Assembly: GCA_021155195.1 (NCBI GenBank) | Contig: JAJNPV010000050.1 | Location: 744,001 to 808,000, forward strand | DNA length: 64,000 nucleotides | Direction: 5' to 3' | DNA from: Ohtaekwangia sp. | GTDB lineage: Bacteria; Bacteroidota; Bacteroidia; Cytophagales; Cyclobacteriaceae | In this document: positions 35,785 to 44,628 of the stretch, piece after piece | How positions within the stretch are numbered: position 1 is the first letter of the stretch | How the letters are laid out: each line of letters begins with the position of its first letter | Notes under the pieces: model-generated | Told to the model about the DNA's origin: nothing | What the model saw: only the letters and a program-made list of their open reading frames with translations | The model's database searches: none | Program-made: the position numbers and the translations under genes

Positions 35785-36084
35785 ATGAAATCGCTTGTTA
35801 AAATATCCTTATCGCTTGTAATGGTGTTCATGATGCTTAATGTTTCAGGTCAATCTGATCCGACTCCCAAAAACAACAGTCGGGTTCTATCAAAAGATGT
35901 GCAACGGTATAGCAACAAAAGTTTATCGGAACCCTCCGGTATTCAAGTAACCTCAGTAGGAACACCAGAGCATGTAAATTCAAAAATGACACGTAAGAGA
36001 AGCTCCCAAACTGAAAAGAATATTAAATCTTCTGGAACTCCAGACTGGGTAATTTCTAAGCCAGTTCAGGTTAACAATAAGTAG
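35785..36084 (+). CDS. small secreted hypothetical protein with duplicated SxGTP motif
   Basis: A 99-aa protein with signal peptide MKSLVKISLSLVMVFMMLNVSGQ. The mature part is polar and low in hydrophobic residues and contains two similar stretches, SVGTPEHVNSK and SSGTPDWVISK, about 23 residues apart. No known domain. A strong intrinsic terminator follows 25 bp after the stop. Confidence 0.6.
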   Translation: MKSLVKISLSLVMVFMMLNVSGQSDPTPKNNSRVLSKDVQRYSNKSLSEPSGIQVTSVGTPEHVNSKMTRKRSSQTEKNIKSSGTPDWVISKPVQVNNK

Positions 36085-36108
36085 TGATAGGAGTTAACTC
36101 AATAGTTG

Positions 36109-36145
36109 AAACGGATTGTCAAAAAAATGGCAATCCGTTTTTTAT
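36109..36145 (+). terminator. intrinsic terminator after the small secreted protein genes
   Basis: The stem AACGGATTGTCA/TGGCAATCCGTT (12 bp with one G-U pair, plus a further A-T at the base) closes a short A-rich loop and is followed by TTTTTATT. It also lies at the 3' end of the convergent permease gene. Confidence 0.85.
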
Positions 36146-36157
36146 TACTCTTCCTGA

Positions 36158-38392
36158 TCAACCTTTTAACGCATCGGTTAAATCCGCTCGGTTAAGACTA
36201 ATCGCCTGAAAACCACAGAGCACAAGAATTACAATGGCACAATAGGAGAGCGGGTAAACTGGATCGGTCCATTCAAATTGAGTAGTGTATACGAAGTTGC
36301 GTAAAAACTCTTTTAAAAAGATATAGGTGAACGGACCAAAAATCAGAATGGCGATGCCCATCTGTTTCACAAATTCTTTTGCTAATAAACGGGTGATGGT
36401 GGGTATGCTTGCGCCAAATAGTTTGTGAAGAGCAATCTGCTTTATCTTATCACGCACTAAGATTAAGCTCAATCCATAAATTGCCAGGCAGGATAATACT
36501 CCTGAAATAATAGCCAGTATTTCCGAAAGTTTATTGAGACGATCCTGATAACCCAACCACTCTTCAAAATGCTTGTCCATAAAATTTATTTGCAAGGGTG
36601 CTTCAGGCGAAGTGAAGAATTGTGATAGATAAGTAACTGTTCTGCGAATATTTACTTCCAGCACACGCACACACAAAAAATTATAATTAACCTGATTGGC
36701 AATTCTATATTCAATGGGTTTTTGAGGTTGGTTGAATCGCTCACCCATATTTTCGATCACGCCAATAATTTTATTGGAAGGAGGTAATTGAGAGGCTTCA
36801 TTAACCACTACTAGCGGTTCATCATCATTTGCCTGAAATATTCGCCCTCGTTGTGTTTTTAAATCGAAGAAATCAAAGAAGCCCCGATCGACTGTCATGA
36901 AATACAAATCAGAATCAAGTTGTTTGCTTTGAACACGATTAGGAAGTTGGGAGGTAGCCATCACATCCTGAATATTGGGATTATTTCTTTTCCAATGTGC
37001 TCGCAGTTCCCAAAGACTTTCATTGGTATAATCTGCAGGATAATTCAGATACACCACCTGATAATGATTGCGACCGGGTTCTTTTAATAACGAATAATTC
37101 ACTTGCCTCCTGATTACGATAGAAGCAACTATTAAAAAAATACTGATGCCCAATTGTAGGAATGTGATTACCCGTTTGAAACGTGGAAACGAAATTGTTT
37201 CGGTGCTAAGCAACCGGGTTGGAGTAGCACAGGTAAATTTGAAAACCATCATCAACGGAGCCAGTCCTGAAAGGAAGAGAAGCACAAATAAGATGATGAT
37301 CAATTTTAAATTACCATGAAGGAATGTTTCAATAATATTAAGAGAAAGAATGGACTCAACCCAGTGCGCGGTAGCGAGAATGATTACGACACCGAGGAGT
37401 AAGGAAATCCCAACCAGAGCAAAAGACTCTTTCGCGAAAGCCCACAGCAAAGTAGACTGATTGGTGCCTGCCAGTTTTTTTATGGCTAACTCTTTCGAGC
37501 GATGAGGAAGTGTGAGTGTCGTGAGATTAACATAACTGGTGAGTGCCAGAAAAAGGATAAGACCGGTAATGCAAAGTAAAATCCAGATACTATACTCATC
37601 GCCATGGCGCGCTTCTTCGCCCACCACACGTGGCCCGAAATAAATCTCAGGTAAAGGTTGAAATCGATAACTAAGCTCAACGGTTTGAAGTTTTATTTCA
37701 TAATCAGAACTTATTCCATTTTTAATCCTTCCATAAATTCCACTTTCATATGAATCAAAATGAAGGACTTGTAAGGTATTGGTGTTAAAGTGAACGAGTA
37801 CATCAAAACGCTCGTGAGAGTTGGAGGGAAAATCTTGAAAGACAGCCGCTACTGTTAGATCAAGAGTATCTCGTAACGTATATATTTTTAATTTCTTTCC
37901 CGAAACTTGAGTTGTATTAAAAAATTGCTGAGCAGCTAGTTCTGAAAGCAGAACCATTTGTTCACTCTGTTGAAATGATTCTAACACTCCATCTACGGAA
38001 TGGAAAGAGAAAACAGAAAGTAAAGAAGGATCTACCGCATGTATTTTTTGATCATGAATTAATTGCTGGCCTGAGAGTACAGTTACATTATTCAATATTT
38101 TGATGCGTGATACGATTAATGAATCAGTATTCCACTTTGACACTTTAGAAAAAACTGTTGCCGGTATTTTAGATGAAAGCCGGTTGCCGCTAAAGTCTTC
38201 GCGATTGTTTCGTTGAATGATTCTGAAAATGGAATTGGCATCCTGATGAAATCGGTCGTAACCAAATTCATTAAAGGCAAACAAGATGATCAAAGCAGAA
38301 CTGGCAAAGGCAACAGCCAGCGTAATAATCTTTAGAAGATAGACCTCCCGGTTTTTAGAAATGATTCGGGCAAATAAACGGGACTGAAACAT
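36158..38392 (-). CDS. MacB/FtsX-type ABC transporter permease, short and divergent
   Basis: At 744 aa this is the shortest permease of the window, with no prefix domain and no PadR neighbour. TM1 is at about 20-42; the first periplasmic domain (about 45-265) is followed by four TMs, with the loop SKELAIKKLAGTN replacing the usual EVGxRKVxGA. In the C-terminal loop KQIALHKLFGASIPTI replaces EIGIRKVLGAS. Both signature loops are therefore degenerate, and the N-terminal sequence departs from the common MIRNYLLIAxRN start. It may be a functionally drifted copy. It is the only gene between the terminator at 36109 and the 281-bp gap upstream. Confidence 0.85.
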   Translation of the reverse strand: MFQSRLFARIISKNREVYLLKIITLAVAFASSALIILFAFNEFGYDRFHQDANSIFRIIQRNNREDFSGNRLSSKIPATVFSKVSKWNTDSLIVSRIKILNNVTVLSGQQLIHDQKIHAVDPSLLSVFSFHSVDGVLESFQQSEQMVLLSELAAQQFFNTTQVSGKKLKIYTLRDTLDLTVAAVFQDFPSNSHERFDVLVHFNTNTLQVLHFDSYESGIYGRIKNGISSDYEIKLQTVELSYRFQPLPEIYFGPRVVGEEARHGDEYSIWILLCITGLILFLALTSYVNLTTLTLPHRSKELAIKKLAGTNQSTLLWAFAKESFALVGISLLLGVVIILATAHWVESILSLNIIETFLHGNLKLIIILFVLLFLSGLAPLMMVFKFTCATPTRLLSTETISFPRFKRVITFLQLGISIFLIVASIVIRRQVNYSLLKEPGRNHYQVVYLNYPADYTNESLWELRAHWKRNNPNIQDVMATSQLPNRVQSKQLDSDLYFMTVDRGFFDFFDLKTQRGRIFQANDDEPLVVVNEASQLPPSNKIIGVIENMGERFNQPQKPIEYRIANQVNYNFLCVRVLEVNIRRTVTYLSQFFTSPEAPLQINFMDKHFEEWLGYQDRLNKLSEILAIISGVLSCLAIYGLSLILVRDKIKQIALHKLFGASIPTITRLLAKEFVKQMGIAILIFGPFTYIFLKEFLRNFVYTTQFEWTDPVYPLSYCAIVILVLCGFQAISLNRADLTDALKG

Positions 38393-38673
38393 AGCTGTTG
38401 AATAAGGCCTTTGGCTATTTCAATAACCTAGCCATAAGCAATCTACTGATTTAGTATGCAATTGGCATAGTATCTCATTACTCCGGAGAGAGCAGTGTTC
38501 AATCATGAACTTCCTATTCCATAACCGAGCACAATGTATTCTGATTTTAAACTGTTTCGGGGATTTACAAGAGTCGGCTTCCTTAAATAATCAGTAAAGC
38601 CCCTAATTTTCCGATGCGCTCTTCTGCAATAAACTTTGCTTTATTGGCGTCTTCCTCAAAACTCGCTATTGCT

Positions 38674-41358
38674 TTATTCGCTTCTCAAACTATTAACAGG
38701 ATTAGCCCTTGCAGCGCGCACTGTACGTAAACTAATGGTAACGAGAGCAATAATTAATGTCCCTAGAACAGCTTCCACAAATACCCAAACACCAAACGAG
38801 ACCCGATAGGCAAACTCGCGCAACCATGTATCAATAAAGTACCACGCTACAGGTAGGCCAATTAATCCAGCAGCCAATACCAGTATTAAAAACTCCTTCG
38901 AGATCAGACTGACAATATTATTTACTGACGCACCCAGTACTTTGCGAACACCAATTTCCTTTATGCGGCTTTCTACCGAGTAGGAAACAAGTGCAAATAA
39001 CCCCAGGCAAGCAATTAAAACTACGATTATCGAGAGTGTAAGAAATATTTGACCACGTCTTTCATCGGCTAGATACAATTCATCAAACCGTGAATCCAGA
39101 AAAGTATATTCCAATGGGGTATCAGCATCTATTTTGTTGTTGATTCCTTTAAGGGTTTCAACACTTTTTCCCCAATCGGTTGTCTTAATGCGCAACGTAT
39201 AATAATCAATTTGTTGAATGACTGTATTCGGAGCTCCGAAAATTACAGGCATAAGCTGACTTCGGAGCGACTCAAAATGAAAGTTCTCTACCACACCAAT
39301 AATCTCGGCCCTAAAGGGTTGGTCAAGTTCTTCCATGCGTTCGCCATAGCTGACTTTTGGAATTTCAATAAGTTGACCGAGGGGATCAGTCAATCCTAAT
39401 TGCTCAACGGCAAGTTGAGTAACAACAATTTTTAACGAGTCTGCCACGGGATCTTCAATTGTTCGACCCGCCAGTAATTTTATTTTATATGTTTCCAAAA
39501 AATCATGATCGATACCTACAAAAATCATTTTGCTACCACTTGTATTCCGATCACTTTTGGCAGTAGCTACAGGAAAACTTTTCCATTCGCCCGGCACACG
39601 TGTAGATGCTGTCACCTGAATCACTTCACTTGGTTTTCCAAATTCGGCTTTTACCATTTCAAAGTTTCTGCGCAGGTTTCGGCTGTTAATATCAATCACC
39701 AATAGGTTTTCGTGATTAAACCCTAAGTCTTTTTCTCGCAGGTAATTTAGCTGCTGATAGATTACTAATGTGGAAGCAAGCATCATTATGGAAATGGCAA
39801 ACTGAGCTATCAGCAAAGCTTTTCTTACCGATAAACTGCTACTGCCAATTTTTATCTCCCGTTTCAGCGCATTTACGATGGATACGCGTGTGGCAATGAA
39901 TGCGGGATACAAGGCAGCAATAATACCAACCAGAATAGTGAGCGCAAACAGACTTACAAGCCATTCGAAAGGCACGGAGGTAAACGACATCTCCTTGTTG
40001 GCAAAAACATTTACAAACGGAAGCGCGCTATAAACAATCGCTATCGATGCAAGTAATGAAAGTGTGGAGAGCACGATTGAGTCGACAATAAACTGAGCAA
40101 CCATTTGAAATTTAGGAGCGCCCAGTGTTTTGCGGGTTCCGATTTCGCGGGTGCGCTTAATGGCAACCGCGGTTGATAAATTCATGTAGTTAAGACAAGC
40201 CGTGAGCAAAAGAATCGCTCCAAGAGCAGCAAACATGTAGAGATAAAAAGGCTTGATGTTATGCGCGTTAAACTCATCGGCTGCGGCCTGAAGATGATCG
40301 GATTGTGTATGAATAGTATGTAAGGATTGTAGTTCAAACTCACTTTTGAATTCGCGGTTAGTTGGGTAGTTCTTTTTTACCAGGGTTTCAATTCGGGAAC
40401 TCAACGATTCAACATCGGTTTGTGATTTCACTTTCAGGTACGTGGTGTATTCGGTGTCTACCCAATCGGTGTTAACATACTGAGCATAATCTTTATACAG
40501 AGTGTTCCAGGTGGCATCAGAAAAAAGGAGTGAAATTTGAAGGTGTGAGTTTTTTGGAAAGTCTTTCATTACTCCGCTTACGGTTAAGTAAACAGGTTTA
40601 CCTTCTCGCACATATCCCGACCAGATTTGTTTCCCCACAGCCGAGCCTTCCCCAAAATACTTTTCTTTTATTGTTTCGGATATAACAATACCCCTCGGAC
40701 TTTGAAGAACGTCCTTGGGGTCGCCTTCCACCAAAGGAAAGTCAAAGAAGGTAAAGAAATTAGGATCGGCTGAGAGTGCGCGTTCCTGCGTGCGGGTGGT
40801 TGGATCGTTACCCAGACTAACCCGGCCAAAAGCTGACAGCCGACACATATCGTCAACCTCGGCAAATTGTTCCTTCACTTCTTTCCCAATGGCTGGGGCG
40901 ATGGAAGAAACATTTCGGGTTGTTCCATTATCTTGTTGCTCATGTTGCAAAATCCGATAGATTCTATCCGCATCGCGATGAAACATATCGAACGACAATT
41001 CATCTTGCACATAAAGCGCCAATAATAAAAAACACGAAAACCCGAGTGTGAGCACGCTGATGTTGATTGCAGCAAATGTTTTGTTTTTGTTCAGTTGCCT
41101 GAGACTGATTTTGAAATAACTCTTATACATACCGAATGCAGTTGGTTGATGATTTTTAAAAGACTTCATAAACTCTGGCCTGAAATACTTGATCACACTC
41201 CAAGCAAATTTCCACTTTGCTTTGCGCTGAGATGTCTCAACTTCCATTTTATAAATCTCCGACAGATCGCCTTCAATCTCATCGAGATAGTCTTCGCGGC
41301 AAAACCAGCGGAGGAATTGAAGGGGGTACTTGGGAGGGGATATCCTTTCTTTTTTCAA
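38674..41358 (-). CDS. MacB/FtsX-type ABC permease with N-terminal prefix domain
   Basis: An 894-aa protein if it begins at the TTG at 41358, which gives MKKERISPPKYPLQFLRWFC, aligning with the start of the neighbouring permease (MKKGTPPKIPLRFFRWFC). An upstream ATG at 41460 would add 34 residues translated from intergenic repeat. Residues 1-75 are the soluble prefix domain with DEIEGDLSEIYKMEVE. The permease proper starts at MYKSYFKISLRQL. Signature loops are REIGTRKTLGA and KEIGVRKVLGAS. It follows a PadR gene by 102 bp on the same strand and is probably controlled by it. No ATPase gene is near. Confidence 0.88.
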   Translation of the reverse strand: MKKERISPPKYPLQFLRWFCREDYLDEIEGDLSEIYKMEVETSQRKAKWKFAWSVIKYFRPEFMKSFKNHQPTAFGMYKSYFKISLRQLNKNKTFAAINISVLTLGFSCFLLLALYVQDELSFDMFHRDADRIYRILQHEQQDNGTTRNVSSIAPAIGKEVKEQFAEVDDMCRLSAFGRVSLGNDPTTRTQERALSADPNFFTFFDFPLVEGDPKDVLQSPRGIVISETIKEKYFGEGSAVGKQIWSGYVREGKPVYLTVSGVMKDFPKNSHLQISLLFSDATWNTLYKDYAQYVNTDWVDTEYTTYLKVKSQTDVESLSSRIETLVKKNYPTNREFKSEFELQSLHTIHTQSDHLQAAADEFNAHNIKPFYLYMFAALGAILLLTACLNYMNLSTAVAIKRTREIGTRKTLGAPKFQMVAQFIVDSIVLSTLSLLASIAIVYSALPFVNVFANKEMSFTSVPFEWLVSLFALTILVGIIAALYPAFIATRVSIVNALKREIKIGSSSLSVRKALLIAQFAISIMMLASTLVIYQQLNYLREKDLGFNHENLLVIDINSRNLRRNFEMVKAEFGKPSEVIQVTASTRVPGEWKSFPVATAKSDRNTSGSKMIFVGIDHDFLETYKIKLLAGRTIEDPVADSLKIVVTQLAVEQLGLTDPLGQLIEIPKVSYGERMEELDQPFRAEIIGVVENFHFESLRSQLMPVIFGAPNTVIQQIDYYTLRIKTTDWGKSVETLKGINNKIDADTPLEYTFLDSRFDELYLADERRGQIFLTLSIIVVLIACLGLFALVSYSVESRIKEIGVRKVLGASVNNIVSLISKEFLILVLAAGLIGLPVAWYFIDTWLREFAYRVSFGVWVFVEAVLGTLIIALVTISLRTVRAARANPVNSLRSE

Positions 41359-41460
41359 GTCTCTATTTTTATCAAGTTGGCAGTCGGCAGTATGCAGTCG
41401 GCAGCTAGGGTACTGTACTGCCCACTTGTGACTGCTTACGGCCAACTTTGTATTACCCAT

Positions 41461-41784
41461 CTATCCAAAAGATATTTTTGGAATCTGCTTGTAGATGCTG
41501 TTTCTCAATTCATACTGTGCATCGAGCATTCGCTTGCCCAAAGCAGTAATGACATAAAACTTTTTGCGCCTGCCCCCACGGTCTTCGGTAATTCCGCCAA
41601 AGCGGGATTTTACAAAGCCTTTGTCTTCAATGCGTTTTAGGGCAACATGCACCGCGCTGATGTTTACTTTCTTTTTTAGTTTTTGCTCCAGCCCTTCCAG
41701 GATGACTACACCATACGCTTCGTCATGCAAGGCAGCCACCATAAGCAGAACGAGTTCTTCAAATTCACCAAGAGATTGTTGCAT
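41461..41784 (-). CDS. PadR-family transcriptional regulator
   Basis: A 107-aa protein with a single winged helix: LGEFEELVLLMVAALHDEAYGVVILEGLEQKLKKKVNISAVHVALKRIEDKGFVKSRFGG, then RGGRRKKFYVITALGKRML. The C-terminal dimerisation helix is short, as in the PadR-s2 subclass. It heads an operon with the permease at 38674-41358. A 19-bp near-perfect inverted repeat lies 10 bp upstream of the ATG and is the likely autoregulatory operator. The inducer is unknown. Confidence 0.9.
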   Translation of the reverse strand: MQQSLGEFEELVLLMVAALHDEAYGVVILEGLEQKLKKKVNISAVHVALKRIEDKGFVKSRFGGITEDRGGRRKKFYVITALGKRMLDAQYELRNSIYKQIPKISFG

Positions 41785-41794
41785 GCTACAGTTA

Positions 41795-41846
41795 TTTACT
41801 TAACAAACGTGAATGTAATATATTAGTTTCACTTTTGTTAAGTAAA
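41795..41846. promoter_or_regulatory. long inverted-repeat operator upstream of padR
   Basis: Left arm 41795-41813 is TTTACTTAACAAACGTGAA. Right arm 41828-41846 is its reverse complement with one mismatch. The 14-bp centre is A/T-rich. It starts 10 bp upstream of the padR ATG at 41784, so a bound dimer or pair of dimers would cover the promoter. Confidence 0.65.
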
Positions 41847-41962
41847 CAGCAATAAAATTATTTTTGAATCACGTGAGGATACGATTTTTTAATGGACCAC
41901 GGTCGAAATTCGACTGTGGTCTATTAAACTTTTCCAAACTCAAACTTACTAACAGCAAAACC

Positions 41963-44587
41963 TCACTCAGACCGTAAACTATTCACAGGATTTGCTAAAG
42001 CTGCTCTCAATGTCAGATAGCCCACCGTTATAAACGAGATCAGGAAGGTCACGAAAAGACATTTAATAAATATGGATGGACCAATGTCAATCTTATAAGC
42101 AAATTCTTCGAGCACCATGCTCATTAAAAACCAGGATATGGGAGCTGCCAATAAAAAACCTATAAGAATAAGTTTGCCAAATTCTTTTGTGAACAGAAAA
42201 ACAATGCTCGTAACGGAAGCACCTAATATTTTTCGAATGCCCACCTCTTTCGTCTTCTGATTATTCATAAACATGACCAATCCTAAAAGCCCAAGACAAC
42301 CTATGCATATAGCAATGAATGCAAAAACACTAATTAATGTAGAAGTCTTTCTTTCCCCATTGTACAAATTGCGCACCTGATCATCCACAAAGGAATACTT
42401 GAAAATGTATTCAGTATACAATGATTCCCATTCCGATTTAATTTCTTGAATAGTCTCCTGTATTTTTAATGGATTTAGTTTTACGGAGAGATGTTGGTAG
42501 GCATTGATATCATTAACAAGTATCACTGGCTCTAATGCATGACTCAGGGATTGCGTATTAAAATCCCTAACAACGCCTCGCACCAATAATCGCTTACCCC
42601 ACATAGAAATCTCTTTACCCACTAAAGATTCACTATTCGCAAATCCTGCTACCTGTGCCAATTTTTCATTCACCACTACGCTAGTCATTGAGTCGCTATC
42701 CAGCAATTTTTCACCAGCAATTAGGTTGATCTTATATAAGTCAATGTAGTCTCCATCCACTTGCTTTAGTTGTGTTTTAAATTCGTTGGTGCTATCGGCC
42801 AATGTAAAGGATGTTCCAAGTACTGCCTTAAAGGATGGTGGAGAGAAGCTAAGACTAGCACTTTCGGTTCCTGCAAGTTGTAGGATTTCGTTTTTTAGCA
42901 CTCGCTTTTTCAACTGAGGATTTGTTTCTTTATTTTCTTCGGTAGGAATAGGAACCGTAATAATTGCATCTTTAGCAAAACCCATATCCTGATTTTGCAT
43001 GAAATCCATCTGCTGAGTGAGCACGATGGTACCTATAACAAACAACTGCGAAATGAAAAACTGAAACACCACCAGTCCCCTACGCAAAGTAAATCCAGTA
43101 GATCCTTTGCTATCCATCATGTTTTTTAACGCGAGTATTGGTTTAAAACCAGAAACCATCCATGCTGGATAAAATCCGGATAAAATGGTTATGCTTACAA
43201 TAAGAGCAACTAAAAATGTCCAGGTGTTTATGGTGAAATGAAGAACAAGGGAAAAACCCATATAGGGATTGATGATTTTCAACAACAACTCTACTGCAAC
43301 CAAAGAAAAACTAACGGAAGCAATTGTTACCAGAAAGGCTTCAATGATAAATTGATTGATCAATTGCTTTCTTGTACTACCTAATACCTTGCGAATGCCT
43401 ACTTCACGGGTTCGCTTTACCGCCTCAGCGGTTGAGAGATTGATAAAATTTATACAAGCCGAAGCCAACAGAAAAATTGCAATTACTATAAAAGCTATTT
43501 GCGCAGCCATTGGAAGCTTCGTATTGTAGTTGCCAAAACGCATATCGGTATGAAGTTCACTAAGCGGTTGCATAATAAAGGTTGACTCTGTTTCTCCATT
43601 CGCATTTTTCGAAACATATTTTTTTGCGAAGGAGGAAACCTGTTCCTCTATATTGTCGATGGACGAATTTTCATTCAGTAAAAAATAACAATTATCGGAA
43701 TCTGATATGCTTCCCCAACCTCTTGTTGAATAATCACTTTTAATAGTAGCGTACGAAAGCATCAGATCAAAGGGCAGATCTGTGTTGGTTGGATAATCTT
43801 CAAGAACACCGACAATTTTATAAGAGACGTTCTCGTATTCAATTGTTTCTCCAACAACATTCTCATCTCCAAAATACTTTATAGCCCACGTTTGCGAGAT
43901 GAGAGCTTCATTAGGAGCATTTAATGCCTTTTCAACATTGCCAGTCAATAACTTTCGATCGAATATTTTAAAGAATGATGGTTCCGTAAATACTACTCCT
44001 TTTTCTTCTTCGTATTTTTTTATGGTGCCTTTATTGAAAACAGTAATCAAATTGCCTCTTCGAAAAGAAGTGAATACAACTTCATCCACAGATGGGAAAT
44101 CTTCTTTGAAAGAAGTAGGCAACGCACTTGGAATTCCTTGTGTAAAACTAAATCCCTCATTGCTTTTTGATTTGGTCACTACCCGGTAAATCCGATCACT
44201 TTTAGAATGATATGTATCAAAGCTTCTTCCATGATCAACAATTAAAAACAGGATGATGCAACAAGTAATACCCAACGTGAGTCCTGCAATATTAATAGCT
44301 GTAAAGCCTTTATTTTTAATTAGATTTCTCCATCCAATTTTAAAATAACTTTTATACATACCGTACGTGTTTAGTTGTTTATATCCTTCAACTGGTTTTA
44401 TAATACTAGGCCTAAAAAGGAGCGCTACATCAGTGATAAAACTTAAATCAGCTTTTCGCTTTCCTAATTTGTTTACTCGTTCTTCATACAACTCCATCAG
44501 ATCTCCTTCTATGTATTTCAGCAACTTAGGATGGCAAAACCATCGGAAGAAGCGGAGGGGAATTTTAGGAGGCGTACCTTTTTTCAT
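41963..44587 (-). CDS. MacB/FtsX-type ABC permease with N-terminal prefix domain
   Basis: An 874-aa protein. The prefix domain (1-75) reads MKKGTPPKIPLRFFRWFC with EGDLMELYEERVNKLGKRKAD. The permease starts at MYKSYFKIGWRNLIKNKGFTAINI, followed by a MacB-like core and four TMs, with the loop REVGIRKVLGSTRKQ after the first. The second periplasmic domain precedes three TMs, with the loop KEVGIRKILGAS. It is the second permease in the operon headed by the PadR gene at 47700, with 41 bp between the permeases. No ATPase gene is seen. The ATG start is clear. Confidence 0.9.
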   Translation of the reverse strand: MKKGTPPKIPLRFFRWFCHPKLLKYIEGDLMELYEERVNKLGKRKADLSFITDVALLFRPSIIKPVEGYKQLNTYGMYKSYFKIGWRNLIKNKGFTAINIAGLTLGITCCIILFLIVDHGRSFDTYHSKSDRIYRVVTKSKSNEGFSFTQGIPSALPTSFKEDFPSVDEVVFTSFRRGNLITVFNKGTIKKYEEEKGVVFTEPSFFKIFDRKLLTGNVEKALNAPNEALISQTWAIKYFGDENVVGETIEYENVSYKIVGVLEDYPTNTDLPFDLMLSYATIKSDYSTRGWGSISDSDNCYFLLNENSSIDNIEEQVSSFAKKYVSKNANGETESTFIMQPLSELHTDMRFGNYNTKLPMAAQIAFIVIAIFLLASACINFINLSTAEAVKRTREVGIRKVLGSTRKQLINQFIIEAFLVTIASVSFSLVAVELLLKIINPYMGFSLVLHFTINTWTFLVALIVSITILSGFYPAWMVSGFKPILALKNMMDSKGSTGFTLRRGLVVFQFFISQLFVIGTIVLTQQMDFMQNQDMGFAKDAIITVPIPTEENKETNPQLKKRVLKNEILQLAGTESASLSFSPPSFKAVLGTSFTLADSTNEFKTQLKQVDGDYIDLYKINLIAGEKLLDSDSMTSVVVNEKLAQVAGFANSESLVGKEISMWGKRLLVRGVVRDFNTQSLSHALEPVILVNDINAYQHLSVKLNPLKIQETIQEIKSEWESLYTEYIFKYSFVDDQVRNLYNGERKTSTLISVFAFIAICIGCLGLLGLVMFMNNQKTKEVGIRKILGASVTSIVFLFTKEFGKLILIGFLLAAPISWFLMSMVLEEFAYKIDIGPSIFIKCLFVTFLISFITVGYLTLRAALANPVNSLRSE

Positions 44588-44601
44588 TTATTCTTCTTTA
44601 A

Positions 44602-44624
44602 GTTGGCAGTTGCCTATTGCCAAC
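44602..44624. repeat. GTTGGCA hairpin repeat between permease genes
   Basis: GTTGGCA (44602-44608) pairs with TGCCAAC (44618-44624). Similar TTGGCAGT-type runs occur at 41380-41450, between the permease at 38674 and its padR, and at about 47305-47365, between the permease at 44629 and its padR. It therefore appears at three gene boundaries of this cluster. Confidence 0.55.
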
Positions 44625-44628
44625 TAAT

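Noticed and set aside
41359..41460. 34-residue N-terminal extension of the 38674 permease
   Set aside because: The extension is translated from TTGGCAG-type intergenic repeat and has no counterpart in the other prefix-domain permeases.
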